A DNA stretch of 64,000 bases from Owenia fusiformis (GCA_903813345.2 CAIIXF020000006.1:16930348-16994347); one strand, 5' to 3'. Positions 34,701-47,892 are shown, counted from the first letter of the stretch. Numbers and translations are program-made. The notes: a model not told the origin generated them from the letters alone.

Positions 34701-37700
34701 AATCTGGTTTTTGAAGCAATGCAAAGCACTGTCATAATTGAATGTTGTTTTGGCCCCGTTTCCATGTACCATACATTATATAATACAAGAATTACATTCA
34801 TGTTTACCACTTACGCCAAACTTATCTGATAAAGGACCTTGTAATCAATCTGAAGAGCAAACCCGCTGCATTTTGGACACCAATATTACCTACCCGGTCA
34901 TAGGCTTACCTGAGTTTAACAAACAAATTTAGTGAATCTCTTTTAATCAAAGAATTGTGATTCTATAAAAATATTGTTTTTTTCAGCCATGCATTTTTTG
35001 CACAAAAAATACTGATTACAAAAAGAATGAATCTATAACAAAAATAAATTTGAGTTTTTTGTATAAAATACTGAGAAATTAATTTTCCCTGATCCTGGAT
35101 ACCTGCCATTTTGGATTATACCTGTTATTTGAGGGAAAGCACCTGTTATTTTGAAGATGTTGTCTCTGTTCTTTATCCGAGTATGCCAGTAGTTGGACAA
35201 ACAGACAAAAGAAAACATAAACCTGATATAAAACCAAGTTTAAGTTATTATCTGACTGCTTGGTCCAACATTTACTTACCTGGCTTTAATTTTCAATTTT
35301 GATTTCTTTCAATTTAATTTAAATAATTCTCTTTAATTAAATTTAAGTTAGTCCATTTAAGGTGAAACAAAATTTGAACAGTCTTAACTATAAGTGTTAT
35401 TTGAAATTGATATTCCCCAATTCTTTAATTTCACATGAAAAACTTACTATTCCATGATTTTTTCCCAAATTTGAATTCATTTCATACAAGGTTTATTTTA
35501 CCGAACAAACCACCTGTATGATTTAATAAGTTATCAATAGCAAAAAAGTTTTGACATTATTGGACCAAACTTTCTTAAAAATTGTCAAGTCTTATGAAGA
35601 AAAACCTCCCCAACATTTCAGAAAGACTTATATTTAATTTTATGATAACAAGAATTTAGTTGGAACATATTTAGGGGCTGAATTATTGTGATCAACGAGA
35701 CAGATATCCTCTATAAAAACAAACTCTTTTTCACTCATTTTGAACATTTCATTGATATAAAATCTAACACTGATAAAAGAGGGCTCTACTATCAAGTTAT
35801 TTGACAAAACACTGAAGATGAGACTAATTACGACTTGGCTCAACACTGAGAAAGAATTTTCATACCATTGAGAAACTTATGAAAAATCCGGTGACAAAAC
35901 AGTAGACCAGTGAATCTTATACCAGTAAACCATGAAAAACGAACGACCCAGATAAGTTGGCTTGTGTTATAAAGGGCGATAGGATTTGAATATATGGGGT
36001 CATTGGCTTAGTCTTACCAACCCACCTATATACCAACCTATCCAAATATACAATGTTTGCTCAAACAATACGTCATTGAGAGGAACGCAAGTAGCGTTTA
36101 CAGCTCAGCTCACGATTCTCTGAAGTAAGAAACAAGAGCTTATGTTAATCATGTATCTTTAATAACTTGTATATGTGCGTACTGTGTAACATAGTTTCCT
36201 TACCTGATGCACTGCCTAATAGCACATCAAGATGCATATCAACATTTTTTCTGAGAGCTGCCACTGCACATTCTAATGCAGAATCAAAGAAAGCAAGATC
36301 AAATCATTCAAATTAACGAATTGAATCACAGCACTTCTTTGGACTGAACACCAGTCTGAAGACAGTACAGTACATGATAGGAACAGTCATGCATCAAGCT
36401 GATCACTTGTTATTGAAACCATGTACATGTATATGTATTATGTAGTCTGTTGTTTGAATGCAACTTGATTGTGACTTAATGTGTATAAACAAGGAATAGG
36501 AGATCCACTTTGGACTTAAAATGTTATTTCTCTCGTTTTTCTTGTAGAAGCATTTTTCCCTTAAATAAAAAACTGTAAATAAAAACACCAGGTGAAAATT
36601 CTATGTCATATAATTTCTCATAAATGTTTGCTAACCATTCCAATTTCAGCCATTGAAACAACCAGTGGAACATTCCAATCATCAACACATCATTGAATAT
36701 ACACAAGGTCACCATTATTAGGCAGTGTCAACCTTTCAGACTGCGTTAATGAAAATGTTCATACTTGTGAATACAATTTTACCAAACTATTCCAATACAC
36801 AATCTCCCTCCCTGCCAACTAGGCAGCTTGTTTATCAAGAAACACAGTTAGTACAGGCTGATATAGAAAACATTTCAAAATGTACATTTGTGATACATTC
36901 ACACTATTCAGCCTTCAGTTTTACAGGGTGATATTATAAATATCATACAGAATGTAAGACAAATGCACGGCGGTTTTCTGCTGATTGGTCTACTTACAAT
37001 GCATGTCTCGTTCATGTTCATACTCTACGAAAGCGTAACCTCGAGGTTTCCCCGTCTTGGTGTCTTTTAATAGAGCTACTTTCTTCACTGGCCCATATAC
37101 CTCAAACTCTCTCCGCAGTTTAGATTCACTTGTGTCATAGTTCTAAAATAATCCCATATGGTCAATTTAGAAACGATTCATAAACATCCAAAAGTTGGGG
37201 TAAAATTGATGAATATTAATCAAAAGCTGGAAATGTTAGAAATAGCTCACTGGATATCAAATTCAGCAAATTCTTTAGCCTATTGTGAACTTGTATTTTT
37301 CAAACAAGATTTTTAATTTCGATTTCTTCAAGAGGTAATTCTATTTGACATATATTTGACAATAATTTAAGTATTTAACAAAGAGAAGTTCATATAAACC
37401 ATAACTATTACATATAAATCAATAAAATATGTGCTAGCAATAGTCTTGCATCATCCTGCTGTGCTCCTACCCATTATAACAGAGTGTCTGGGGATGGAAT
37501 AGATGGCACTGGTGGATCTGGGGGGGGGGGGGGGGGCTGGGGGCTCAGGCCCCTCCCCCTTGGGTGGGCCCAGAAAAAAAATTGGGTCCAAAAAAGGCCT
37601 TATTTGGAATTTTAGGCCAAAATTTGGGCCCACTTTTCGGTTTTAGGGGCCCAAAAATTTTTGATGTTTCTTTCCCTGAACGAAAATTTGGGCCCCCCCC

Positions 37701-40700
37701 TTGTTGGTTCCCAGATCCGCCCCTGGATGGGGTGATAGGAAGATTTGGTGCAAGACTACTAAAAGTCTTGCATATCACCTAATACTCTTACTCAGACAAG
37801 CTCATCTTTCCTAAAGTTTTAGAAAGTATTTCAAAGGGAAGGGCAGAAACATGATGCAAGACAAGCAATATTTTTTTCTGATTTTGGGATGTGATGTAAA
37901 ACTAGATTTTGTTCTTCAGTTCTGAAATTACAGAGATATATAGATGTCTCTGTAAAACTTTGCTGAAGGTTTGTGTACCTGGATTGTAAACAGCGTCAGT
38001 ATGGACAGCTGAGCTGTATATGCTACCAGGTATACATTCCCTATAAACATACACAATTCCATAACTACTTACAATTCGAGCAATGAAAAGGGTCTTGAAA
38101 GCATCTTCTGTCCCCCCTGGTATGTTGTTAGGGTCCCCTGCAAAACATAACATAAATATTATATAATTGATCAATCAATCTGTCACACACAATCTATAAG
38201 TTCAGAATGCTTCTTCGATATCAACAAGGCAAGGCACATGGTAAATAATATCATCCATAAAAATCAAAAATGGCCACCTTATCCCCTCGATCAGTTCTAG
38301 ATTTTCATACCAAGAAACATCGCTGAAAAACTTTAAAAAAAACTTCTATTATTTGTGCAGTTTGTCTGGAGATGCAACAAAAATGAACTCAAGTACTGGT
38401 TTTGTGGGTTATAGTGATTGTTTGGCAATATTTTTTTGTTTTCCTGATATTGCTGATATTTGGTAAATGAAGTTAGACTACATTTTGTTCTTCAGTTCTG
38501 AAATTACAGAGATGTATAGATGTCTCTGTAATACTTTGCTGAAGGTTTATGTACCTGGATTGTAAACAGCGTCAGTATGGACAGCTGAGCTGTATATGCT
38601 ACCAGGTGTACATTCGCTATACGAAGAAAGATTTATCAATGAATATAAAATCTTCCAACTGCTTTTATTCCAAATTGCTAAGATGTGAATAAAAAACAAC
38701 AACAAAGAGGTTTTTGAAGATTAGTAGTTTAGTCGAAGTATCGTGTTCATTGTCAGAACTGCTCAATCTGCTGTCAAAATTTTATTGATGGCTACTGGAG
38801 AAAAATACAACAAGGAAGTATGGCGATTGGGGTAGCATTCTTGAAAACAATACAATTCAAAAAATAAAACCTTTTATATTCAAATAATGTTTCGCATCAG
38901 ACAGAAAGAAAGTATTGCTGTTCCTAGGACTTTAATGTCATTTGAAGTTACCATGGAAACCAAACCTAAGATAGGATTAATGACACTGACAAAAACTTAC
39001 ATTTTGAGCTAGTAGAATTATTGTTTACGTCGAAAAAGATAATTGATAATAATTGATGATGTAAACTAATGGAATTATTTGAACAAGATGATGAGGGAGA
39101 AGGAAATGTTGCTATAGAAACTAGAAGGTTCCCTCATGTCTGAGGCAGCGTAACCTTGTCGTTATGACCAATAATCCACATCTGTGGCCACGCGTTATTG
39201 ACAGAGTGCAAGAGGGCTCTACGAAATTATTATTGCTTAATGTTCATTTGGAGTAGTCGTATAAGTGGAAGGAAACATTTTCTTTCTTTTCATTCTCTGT
39301 AAAATCGATGTGATATACTGCTTTTCGTTATTATACAGAAATCTCTCTTTAAGGATATATAATTCCATGACATTTTCAGAAAAATCTTTGGGGACCTAAC
39401 CTTTTCAGAAACATATTCTATGCTCAAGAATATTACAGACCATTGTGATCCATAATGATCCAAATCATTGTGATCTATAATGATCCAGACCATTGTGATC
39501 CCTAATGACCCAGACGACTGTGATCTATTATGATCCAGATTATTGTGTCCCATCATGAATGACCATTACTCATGCATCACTGTGGATCTTGCTTTAATCC
39601 TCTCTCTAACACAAGATTAGCAGCTGATGTTAGCTGTCAATCTAAACTCGTTCCACAAGGGCTGACGACTAAAAAACTCAGACAATTTACACAAAAATCA
39701 ATAGCAGACAAGTTATTATTTAATATTAGGTATGATTACTGTACTTACACAGGGCCAGATCTTGTTCAAGTTTGTAGGCAACTTGTTCGGCACGTTCCTT
39801 TCTCTGCAAAAAAGACAATCAAAATTGGTTTTCGTTGGGAATTACTCAATCGAAAAATTTAATTCCAAGAAACAATTGAATCAGTTAGGCTTGTTCAGTT
39901 CCCTGTGTTAGACTGTTCCTTATTCAACTTGATTGGGAATATATAGTTTATGAAGCACAAACTCAGATAATAACAAGACACACAGTGTTTTATATCCCAG
40001 TTTGAAGAGCAAAATGGCTACCATGTAGGTTACCCAGCATGCCCAAAACCTAATCAAATCTTGGGACAAGTCTGCTTCTTACACCTGTAAAAATTTCAAG
40101 TTGAACGGATAAGCGGTTTTCCTAAAATTCTGATGACAAGATTTGTGCGATGCCCGTCCAGCAGCACTTTTTCAGAGTGTGATAATAATCAATAGCAATA
40201 CAAACATCAACAAAACTATTCAATAAACAAAACATGAACCTGTTCAAGGAGATCTTTGAAGTCTTGATAAAACTATACGACTGGATGGCTAATCTGAAGT
40301 GAGATGTTATTTGATGAAATAGAGTCTAGAAAACATAGTAGCACTGTAGGCAGAATACCTTATCTTTTGATTTATCATCTTGGAAGTACTTTATACTAGT
40401 CAAACAGTTATCCAAGCATATACAATCCCACACCATTCAACCATATACAAAATCACATCCAAAGTTTAAAACGTTGTTATGGTGATGTCTATAAGCAGAT
40501 TTCTTCATAAAATATTGATAAAATAAACATGTTTCTTATTTTCTTACTTTTGTACGTTATTAAGGTTTGAGTATCATATATCATAACTTATTTCTTGTTT
40601 ATTCCTCTGTATGCTTCATTTAAAACATGATCAGTTCTGCCATTTTCATTACCACATGTTCTACAGTTACTAAACTGAGGCAAAACCTTTTGCTCTGTAG

Positions 40701-43700
40701 CTGGAGATACTGTACTCCCGTTTTTTCGCATGCGATTTAGTTTTGTGCATTCTGCGATTGTGGTTAAATCGCGAAAATTAATCTTTGCGAAATTGTCAAT
40801 TAAATCCCCAGGAATTTGTGAAGTTTTTTATTACCTGGGACTTCATTGAATTTCATGTTTTGTCAAATGTATGTCAAGTGTTATTAGGCGATAAATGGGG
40901 TAACAATGCCTGTTACAGTGGCTTATTTGATCCAAAAAAATTACGATGTAATAGAGGTTAAGGTGCAGCGTGTCATTGACTAAGATGACACAGTAGTATG
41001 TGCATTGGTGAAATTCGCCAAATTTAATTGCAGTGAAATCGTGTTTTCTCAAAATTCACGAAATTAACCAAGAGTAAAATATGTAAAATTTTGGCAACAT
41101 TCACATTTCAAGGTTTTTGAACATGAGAAAAATTGCTCCAAAATGTAATTCGCTTCAGAGAATTACTGCCTCTGAAAATCAGAGAGTGATTTACAATGGG
41201 GGTGTATATGTTTTACTTAGTCTGTTTTGCTCAATAGATTGATGTTATTCTTATACTTTATTATTCTCATGTGACTGTATAAACCAATACATTTATGTAA
41301 ATATCATGTTATTCAAATTTTATCAAAGTGCCATTATCTATCACTATTATTGTTAAAGTAAGGCACAGGGTGAACAATATCATACCTCAAAATTGGCCAG
41401 AGACTAATCAGTTCTAGATTATACTAAGAACATTGCTAAAAATTTGAATCAATCCCTCTAGCAGTTTGTCTTCAAATGTGCATATTAGAAAAGTTAAAGG
41501 TCACCATCATCCCACAAAGCTGCCATCCATATTATAACTTTTTTAGGTATGATAAAAAGTTTATCATCGTGGTGGATATCACAAATCCACTGGGTGTTGG
41601 TATATTTGGTTTCCAAATTTTCATAGTATTCTTCCTTTAAATATAGATTTCCTGTTTTTATTTTGTCTCTGATTCTATAATTACGCATCTGAGTGATATA
41701 TATGATGAAGTTAATCAAGGAGTCATACCATAATCCTAAATAATAATAGTACATAACGATCTACCTATTAAGATTGCTCACTTTTAATGAACAAGACACC
41801 AGGCAATAAACAAAGATTAGGTAAATGTTAAAGCTGCCTGAGATTAAAACACATGAATAGATCAAGGAATTAATTAACTCTGTTAGATTTATAGCAACAG
41901 GTTCGAATCTACCCGCAAATACGAAACTAAAGTGGTCACAGGCTGAGAGTGAAAGAATTCACCGAGGAAAAATAGAGACTTTGTTACACAAAGAAAATGC
42001 AATTATCATCAAGAACCTACCCACATAATTAAATATAAACCATGCTTTATTTCAAATCTTATTTTCTATTTGCTACTAAGTAAGATATTCATGGTCAATG
42101 AGTGAGACAAGATTAAAACTGACAATGACTGGATATCATGATTTTAAATGCATTAGATGTCTTTCAATGGTAATTCTAGATAATCCTGCCATGATACTAT
42201 GTTTATTGATATTCCTCCTGCGATTTTGTCTAGTCTAACGGCTAATGAAATAATCAACACACTTCAGATGAGATGTTTCAAATTTGTAGTAATAATGTTT
42301 TAAATCGGAAGCAAGGGACTAGATAGACTAAATGGAAATAAGATTTGAGGTTCCCAGATTTAAAGGTTAACAATTCGTTTCGGTTGAACTGGATACTGCC
42401 TCATGCCACAATAACTTGCATGTTTTCAAAAGTGAACTTTTTCAATAAATGTCACAAACTGTTTTTCAAAAAGTCATGACAAGTACAAGTAAAGTAAGGC
42501 ACAGGGTGAACAATATCATACCTCAAAATTGGCCAGAGACTAATCAGTTCTAGATTATACTAAGAACATTGCTAAAAATTTGAATCAATCCCTCTAGCAG
42601 TTTGTCTTCAAATGTGCATATTAGAAAAGTTAAAGGTCACCATCATCCCACAAAGCTGCCATCCATATTATAACTTTTTTAGGTATGATAAAAAGTTTAT
42701 CATCGTGGTGGATATCACAAATCCACTGGGTGTTGGTATATTTGGTTTCCAAATTTTCATAGTATTCTTCCTTTAAATATAGATTTCCTGTTTTTATTTT
42801 GTCTCTGATTCTATAATTACGCATCTGAGTGATATATATGATGAAGTTAATCAAGGAGTCATACCATAATCCTAAATAATAATAGTACATAACGATCTAC
42901 CTATTAAGATTGCTCACTTTTAATGAACAAGACACCAGGCAATAAACAAAGATTAGGTAAATGTTAAAGCTGCCTGAGATTAAAACACATGAATAGATCA
43001 AGGAATTAATTAACTCTGTTAGATTTATAGCAACAGGTTCGAATCTACCCGCAAATACGAAACTAAAGTGGTCACAGGCTGAGAGTGAAAGAATTCACCG
43101 AGGAAAAATAGAGACTTTGTTACACAAAGAAAATGCAATTATCATCAAGAACCTACCCACATAATTAAATATAAACCATGCTTTATTTCAAATCTTATTT
43201 TCTATTTGCTACTAAGTAAGATATTCATGGTCAATGAGTGAGACAAGATTAAAACTGACAATGACTGGATATCATGATTTTAAATGCATTAGATGTCTTT
43301 CAATGGTAATTCTAGATAATCCTGCCATGATACTATGTTTATTGATATTCCTCCTGCGATTTTGTCTAGTCTAACGGCTAATGAAATAATCAACACACTT
43401 CAGATGAGATGTTTCAAATTTGTAGTAATAATGTTTTAAATCGGAAGCAAGGGACTAGATAGACTAAATGGAAATAAGATTTGAGGTTCCCAGATTTAAA
43501 GGTTAACAATTCGTTTCGGTTGAACTGGATACTGCCTCATGCCACTATAACTTGCATGTTTTCAAAAGTGAACTTTTTCAATAAATGTCACATACTGTTT
43601 TTCAAAAAGTCATGACAAGTATTTACAGATTTAACTGACTCAACTGCAGTATATATCTTACCTTTCTTTCTTTGCGTTCATCTTTGGTTTCTACTCTAGT

Positions 43701-43724
43701 TGGTGGTGGTGTGTCTTTAGGGTC
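31753..43724 (-). CDS. SNRNP70: U1 small nuclear ribonucleoprotein 70 kDa, 5' partial, eight constitutive exons seen
   Basis: Core U1 snRNP protein that binds stem-loop I of U1 snRNA for 5' splice-site recognition in the nucleus. Coding exons in transcript order: 43724-43662, 39803-39749, 38137-38073, 37142-36998, 33930-33829, 33578-33497, 33260-33115, 32222-31753. All are AG/GT with matching phases (1128 nt, 375 aa plus stop). Exon 1 here starts [20 protein letters not shown], the family's region before the long helix. The RRM has RNP2 TLFIARI and RNP1 [10 protein letters not shown], followed by [20 protein letters not shown] and the glycine-rich [14 protein letters not shown]. The C terminus is RS/RD/RE-rich, then acidic with KSEP, ending NEYGSVEDM. 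Human U1-70K is 437 aa, so about 60 N-terminal residues (family start MTQFLPPNLLALF) are missing and were not found up to 64000. The gene runs convergent to ROPN1L. Confidence 0.95.
32606..33016. mobile_element. Foldback element with diverged arms of about 180 bp
   Basis: The two arms (about 32606-32813 and 32838-33016) are inverted copies: both strands translate to similar strings ([14 protein letters not shown] on plus, [14 protein letters not shown] on minus). This is the signature of an inverted repeat rather than of two genes. It lies in the last SNRNP70 intron. Confidence 0.8.
33340..33412 (+). repeat. Dispersed repeat, ACAAGGCATTAACATG family, copy 5
   Basis: ACAAGGCATTAACATACAAA then ATGTCACCACCATTTGTTAC. 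It lies in the SNRNP70 intron between exons 33497 and 33260. Confidence 0.7.
36204..36263 (-). other. SNRNP70: Candidate 60-nt cassette exon of SNRNP70 with an alternative stop-introducing acceptor
   Basis: Between exons 37142-36998 and 33930-33829 the minus strand has a pyrimidine tract, the acceptor TGTGCAG/TGG and the donor GCATCAG/GTAAGG. The exon is 60 nt with phase 1 at both ends, exactly matching its neighbours, so inclusion would add 20 residues ([20 protein letters not shown]) inside the RRM. A second acceptor nine bases upstream (GCATTAG/AA) would join T with AA to form a stop at once. In vertebrates an alternative exon of U1-70K carries stop codons and triggers decay. It may be intronic chance. 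Confidence 0.5.
37482..37735. mobile_element. Small G/C-skewed repeat with a 17-G tract
   Basis: The left side has CTGGGGATGG and GGATCTGGGG followed by 17 consecutive G (37520-37536). The right side has a run of nine C and CCCAGATCCGCCCCTGGATGG, so the ends are inverted copies. It is non-coding, in a SNRNP70 intron. Confidence 0.55.
37866..38045 (-). repeat. Local duplication, copy 1, with an exon-like 62-nt core
   Basis: About 150 bases are repeated at 38426-38621 with few differences. On the minus strand 38040-37979 is bounded by TTTATAG and GTACAC. Inserted between exons 38137-38073 and 37142-36998 it would read GMYTW and then stop. Confidence 0.75.
38426..38621 (-). repeat. Local duplication, copy 2, with an exon-like 62-nt core
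   Basis: The second copy lies on the other side of exon 38137-38073. Its 62-nt core (38616-38555) differs from copy 1 at two positions and is bounded by CGTATAG and GTACAT. Because 62 is not a multiple of three, inclusion would shift the SNRNP70 frame. Confidence 0.75.
39438..39560. repeat. Tandem repeat of about 25 bp, five copies
   Basis: Variants of ATTGTGATCCATAATGATCC follow each other in a SNRNP70 intron. Confidence 0.8.
41355..43626. repeat. 1136-bp tandem duplication, nearly identical copies
   Basis: Copy 1 is 41355-42490 and copy 2 is 42491-43626, head to tail. I saw only two or so differences (e.g. CACAATAACT against CACTATAACT near the end, and CACAAACTG against CACATACTG). Both start AAAGTAAGGCACAGGGTGAA. 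Each contains the same 86-codon minus-strand open frame (41494-41754 and 42630-42890) of unknown nature. The right edge is 36 bases from SNRNP70 exon 43662-43724. Confidence 0.93.
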
Positions 43725-43739
43725 CTGAAAATATACAAA

Positions 43740-43803
43740 CAACAATTTTGAGACACCTCATAGAAACAACAATTTTGAGACACCTCATCGATACAACAAT
43801 TTG
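43740..43803. repeat. 27-bp tandem repeat, about 2.4 copies
   Basis: ACAACAATTTTGAGACACCT and the following bases are repeated directly upstream (in transcript sense) of SNRNP70 exon 43724-43662. Confidence 0.8.
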
Positions 43804-46800
43804 AAGCTCCTCGTAAAATATACCTAATCATAAAAAAGTCCAGGGAGACTTGTAAATCCTGCATCCTTATTGATCTTAAAGTAAAAAAAAGAAGAATTCA
43901 ATTTAAAATGTTCGATAGACATGCATTTACATTATAACAGATCTTATATTAACTATTTATCAATTACAAAAAAATAGTTACAATAAAAACAGAGTCAAAA
44001 TACAATGTAGATCCGCATGGAAAAGAAAGATATAAAAAGTTATGGACTCCAGCAGATAACAAAAATATTTGTATCTTTATTAATCTGAATAATTTATGGC
44101 ATGGAGGGGATTCAGTTCTGTAAGGAAAAAACCAACCTACTCCTGTTAGAATATAACTGTCTTTGAGAGACATGGACTGAAGCCAGGGAATGAATGGATG
44201 TCAGCACTTAGTAAACATAGCATAGTGGAGAAATAATTCGTGGAAAGAAAACAAACTGATGAAATCAATGAATCTGCTGCTGAAAACTGATAGAAAAATC
44301 AGGTTATTCAAATCCAATCCTACACTGCTTTGTTCACTGTAGGTTTTTTCTTTTAAAGCTATTCAAACTTTCGGAAACCTAATTTTCCAACTAAATACAC
44401 AAAATTAACATCTATCTGGGCACTTTGCTACTTGGCTTTGAGCATAGAAACTACCATTTTAAAGAGAATCTTTTTAAATAACAGAAACCCCAGTTTTACA
44501 GCCAATAAAATGGAATCATTGTCAATAAGCAGCTCAACACCATCTCAGTACGTGACAACAATTATTAGACAGCAAAGGTAACCTAGATTTAAAAATATCC
44601 TAAAATATCCTATAACCAAATCTGCCAGACTTTCAATGTTTTCTTTGATATCACGCCTCATGCAACAAGAATCTAGAGTTTCAAGCTTCTAAAGATTTCA
44701 AAATATTTTTATCATAAAATGATTTCAGAGTATTTTAGGAAAGGAAATCTAATATGGAACACCACGACTTCAAAGTTATATTCATTATTTGATCAACTTG
44801 ACCTACTAGTACGTGAAGTTCCCATCTGCATTTGACGGAGCTCCCTTTATTTGGCTGAGTCAGTACTCTGCACTCAAGGAAGGATCAGAAAGTCTAAATC
44901 TTAGTCCTCTTGATTGTAATTATGAAAGTAACTCAAATCATATACAAGAATTATTAGATCAATTTCCCCATATCAATATTATACATAATTCAACATGATC
45001 AACCTGAAAGCATTACTCCATAGATTAGTTCAATGTGCATTGATTGCCAATTATACATGAAGATAGCCTCATTGAGAACACATAAAGGAATTGAAAGTCA
45101 TGTTTATGGTACTTCTCAAAGTTTGAATTAGTCAATAAATTATGCTCAATCTGTTTGAACGAGATTCCTGAAATCAAATAAGTTCTTAGATCAGCATAAT
45201 CTAAAATGTAGCTTACCCTGGATGTGTCTCATCTATTAAACACTACAACTCAAATTAAACCAAAAATCCTCAATGTTCAGAGATTTACAATCAATTCTAT
45301 CACAAATCAACTGTCACTCAATAATTCTGCCCTATGCCACACTTTAACTTCACTGCCATTTAAATATTGCTTCATCCTATTTTAAACCATTTCTATGTTT
45401 TATAGAGGTTGTTTTTTATCCCTAATGTTGCCCTTTGTGCGTTTTTAACTGGTTGATTTGTTTCACATTGCAAGATGAACCTGAGCTAACATAAATGTTT
45501 CAGCAATCAAACCCAATTTGTAAAACATGTAGATATAGCAAAGTAGGTTATGGCAGCTTATAAATAAAAATTTCCAAAAATGCCAAGAAGCCAAAAACCT
45601 TTCAAATATCTGTTTTTAGAAGTAACATCTGATATGTTTATGAAAGGCAAGGTATGTTTTATTATCCTTGTTTAAAACATTGTCTATGCAAGAGAATTCC
45701 TCAGCCTTTCTCGGTATACAATGAAATCTATGTTTGGGATATTTCTTGATTATTACAACTTTCTGCTTCATTCTTAGCATAATTGCTTTTACAATATTTG
45801 AGTACATGTTGTATCAAAATTCACAAAATTTTCTTTTCGGGTTAGCAACCATCTTGTTGTGTTATGTTAGTCCCAGGGTTAAATACTGATGCAGGATCTC
45901 AAGTGTGGAGATTTGAGAATGAAGACCAATGATCCAAGACAACATCTGATTAGTTTCAAAACAATCCTTAAAATATCTTACATTTTTTCTTCATACACCT
46001 TTTAAACCACCAAAGTGTAATAGTATGTTTCAAGAGTACCTTAGCACATCAAATACATATCTATCACCATATTTTATAATTTACAATACATGAATATCAT
46101 ATTTCACTTATATTGAGGACACACAAATGGTACATTTCTAAGAAATTAATCAATGTGGTGACAGTTTCATATTTCATAACTCTATGTATCAGAGAAATAA
46201 TTCCACTCAACAACGATGTCATTAACTATGAAATCACTTGTCGTACCGATTAATCAAATTAATTCCTGATTTTGGATTGGATCCATATTTCTAGAAATCT
46301 TGCAAATTGGCAGATAAAAATTAGATAAACATCTCAATAGGAATGATATAACATGTCAATATTGACTATTAATGATCAACTACAACTAGCTTATAAGTTG
46401 AGGTAACAATATTACTTTGGAAAGTACCCCTCACTATAAGTGTCTTCTATGATCACAAGACTACCTATATACAAAATAACAGTTTTTCGCAAATGAATGA
46501 AGTAGAGGCATTTGCATATCGGAAGCAAACCATCTAACTTGTGAGACAATGCAAGGAAACGGGCGCTTCATAAAAACAACTTATATGGAGAGGGTTAGAA
46601 TAACCAAGACAGAAGTAATATTTTGAGCTAGGCTTTATATTTATGGGGCTTATACAATGAAGGCTTATCACAGAGGCATTGAAGATATTACCTATAGACT
46701 ACAAACACATGCCATCACAGCACATCTAACTGAATAATAAAATAAAAAAATCAGAAGTGAACATTTTTCAAATATTTACCTGACAGAAATTTCGGAAGGA

Positions 46801-47085
46801 TTATTTGAAAGACATAACAAAGAAAAGATAAAAAAAAATTGATTCGTAACACATGGATTATTTTGAATCAATATTTTATTGCTTCACCTACTCACTACCT
46901 CCATATAGGAGATTTAACGTAATACAAAGGTGAGTTTGCCAGGTGAGTTCGCCAGGTGAGTACAATCAATTTGTTAATTTCATTACAAACGGTGCATGCT
47001 CAATGTTCATTGTAAAATATTTTTGAGTAGTCTAGCATTCAAAAACAATAAGCCCTATCAGACTCAAAGATGAGCTAACAATATG

Positions 47086-47291
47086 CAGTGATCTCCACAG
47101 GATTTTTTCTCAAGTGGGTGCAAAATTTTCATTTTCACAATTCAGACCAAAATTGGTCAAAATATGCCCATTTTTCATTATTTTTCTCATTTTCAAGTGG
47201 GTGCAAATGAATTATCAGGTGGGTGCAAGCCTATTTTCAAAATCTCAGGTGGGTGCTGCGCCCACTTGCTTTAATGCTGGGGAGATCACTG
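47086..47291 (+). mobile_element. CAGTGATCTCC-family MITE, copy 2
   Basis: Terminal CAGTGATCTCC / GGAGATCACTG inverted repeats are flanked by ATATG on both sides (47081-47085 and 47292-47296), a perfect 5-bp duplication. The interior has repeated GTGGGTGCAA blocks shared with 28066-28187. Confidence 0.85.
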
Positions 47292-47718
47292 ATATGTATT
47301 GCCATAATAACAATGAACCGGCAAATATGTCATACAAAATATGTTGAGCATGCAAGGCAATAATGAATGGATGAACTTGCCAATCACATTTAATCAATGA
47401 CTACATGATGCATTGTACGACACTGTCTCACAATGGCGCCTTATAACCATATTCTTGCTAATATTTTTGTTCTGCATATAAAAAACATTTTGATTGAATT
47501 CTCAGTGAGCTGACTGAAGTATGACTTAATGCAGCCTTATCCCACCTTAAGTGCTTTATATGATTATGTATATTAGCATTGTATGACTGCAATGTAAAAC
47601 CAACACCCAATGTATACAACTCTTGAAAACTATATACAGCTCCTGGATAGCATATACAACTCCTGGGCAGCGTATACAACTCTTCGACTCGAAATATAAA
47701 CCGCTCAATTTAGATTTA

Positions 47719-47892
47719 GGGTGGGATAATTATAGGATATCCTATGATTTTGAGCAATATCATTTTTATCTACGAGGTGGTGTTGATATCTGCACGAGAG
47801 AGCAAAGCGAACGAGTGCATATATCAATATCACCGAGTAGATTAAAATGATATTCTGAAAAAAAATCATAAGATGTTCTTATTATCCTACAC
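47719..47892. mobile_element. Foldback element, GATATCTGCAC family
   Basis: Left GGTGTTGATATCTGCACGAG and right GTGCATATATCAATATCACC pair around a short GAGAGCAAAGCGAAC loop; the outer parts (GATAATTATAGG... / ...TTATTATCC) pair imperfectly. It is related to the element 24724-25742. Confidence 0.75.

Noticed and set aside
37520-37536. 17-G tract as a telomere or regulatory quadruplex
   Set aside because: It sits in the end of a small repeat with a matching C run at the other end; homopolymer length may also be a sequencing artefact.
41494-41754. 86-codon minus-strand frame (repeated at 42630-42890) as a gene
   Set aside because: No family resemblance, no splice context, and its preservation is explained by the very recent duplication of non-coding sequence.
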